From positions 1 to 13,199 of the forward strand of contig JASGDY010000031.1 in assembly GCA_047606825.1 (NCBI GenBank): a stretch of DNA of 13,199 nucleotides, read 5' to 3'. Positions within the stretch are counted from its first letter, which is position 1; every line of letters begins with the position of its first letter. This document shows, piece by piece, positions 13,068 to 13,199 of the stretch. The notes beneath the pieces were generated by a model that was not told the DNA's origin, searched no databases, and saw nothing but the letters and a program-made list of their open reading frames with translations. Source of the stretch: Rhizosphaericola sp047606825. Lineage in GTDB: Bacteria; Bacteroidota; Bacteroidia; Chitinophagales; Chitinophagaceae. The position numbers and the translations under genes were made by a program.

Positions 13068-13199
13068 TCAATATAGACCAATAATTTTTATTACGCCGCT
13101 CTTCAGGATTTGTAATCCTGAAGAGCGGCGTAATAAAAATTATTGGTCTATATTGAATTTCATTATCGTATAACTTGTCAACCCAATGTATCCCCAAAG
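13025..13199. repeat. Perfect long inverted repeat at the right edge (86-base arms, loop TGT)
   Basis: Bases 13025-13110 are exactly the reverse complement of 13114-13199, with the loop TGT at 13111-13113. The pairing runs to the last base, so the true arm may be longer. The inner part, AGGATT-TGT-AATCCT flanked by GAAGAGCGGCG and its complement, resembles a REP-type palindrome. The outer part includes coding sequence of the LytTR-like fragment, present in both orientations. Confidence 0.95.

Noticed and set aside
1..13199. CRISPR array, rRNA, insertion sequence or prophage genes
   Set aside because: No regularly spaced repeats, rRNA sequence, transposase, integrase or phage gene could be recognised.

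Overview
The window reads as a piece of a Bacteroidota chromosome, probably Chitinophagales-like. The tRNA gene carries the Bacteroidota -7 promoter element TAnnTTTG, and the same element recurs 13-40 bases before several start codons. The gene set also fits this phylum: a TlpA-type redoxin, a GAMEN/HEXXH aminopeptidase with a HEAT-like tail, DUF6607 and DUF6263 secreted proteins, MqnE of the futalosine menaquinone route, and a CD225-DUF2752 membrane pair. Apart from the first gene and the tRNA, all genes lie on the minus strand.

Layout from left to right. Bases 1-871 hold the plus-strand C-terminal part of a thiol-disulfide oxidoreductase. It is visibly poorer in G+C than the rest, and its recognisable frame starts at a stop codon rather than a start codon. 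Bases 896-2057 hold an overlapping minus-strand pair, a HipA-like kinase followed by DUF3037. A tRNA-Val(GAC) stands alone at 2138-2211. Bases 2328-5600 hold an exported MORN-like protein, then an exported M1 aminopeptidase with a strong terminator. Bases 5638-7665 hold an ApbA/PanE-type ketopantoate reductase and a DUF6607 protein. Bases 7745-8932 hold MurB and a 173-base intergenic segment bounded by a perfect 13-base inverted repeat. Bases 9086-9949 encode an exported DUF6263 protein. Bases 10106-10570 hold a YciA-type acyl-CoA thioesterase ending in a perfect 28-bp hairpin. Bases 10699-11862 encode MqnE. Bases 11984-12731 hold the DUF2752/CD225 membrane pair. Bases 12900-13067 hold the tail of a LytTR-like DNA-binding domain, which runs into a perfect inverted repeat (two 86-base arms, 3-base loop) ending exactly at the last base.

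Most genes look like independent housekeeping or envelope functions, with leaders of roughly 13-40 bases, rather than one operon. The tightly coupled units are HipA-like/DUF3037 (23-base overlap) and CD225/DUF2752 (overlapping or abutting). I see no clear new defence or mobile system. The most unusual items are the terminal palindrome, which may be an assembly fold-back at a REP-like hairpin, the broken 5' end of the redoxin gene, the start-codon problem of DUF2752, the HipA-like/DUF3037 couple, and repeated intergenic words that carry promoter-like motifs.
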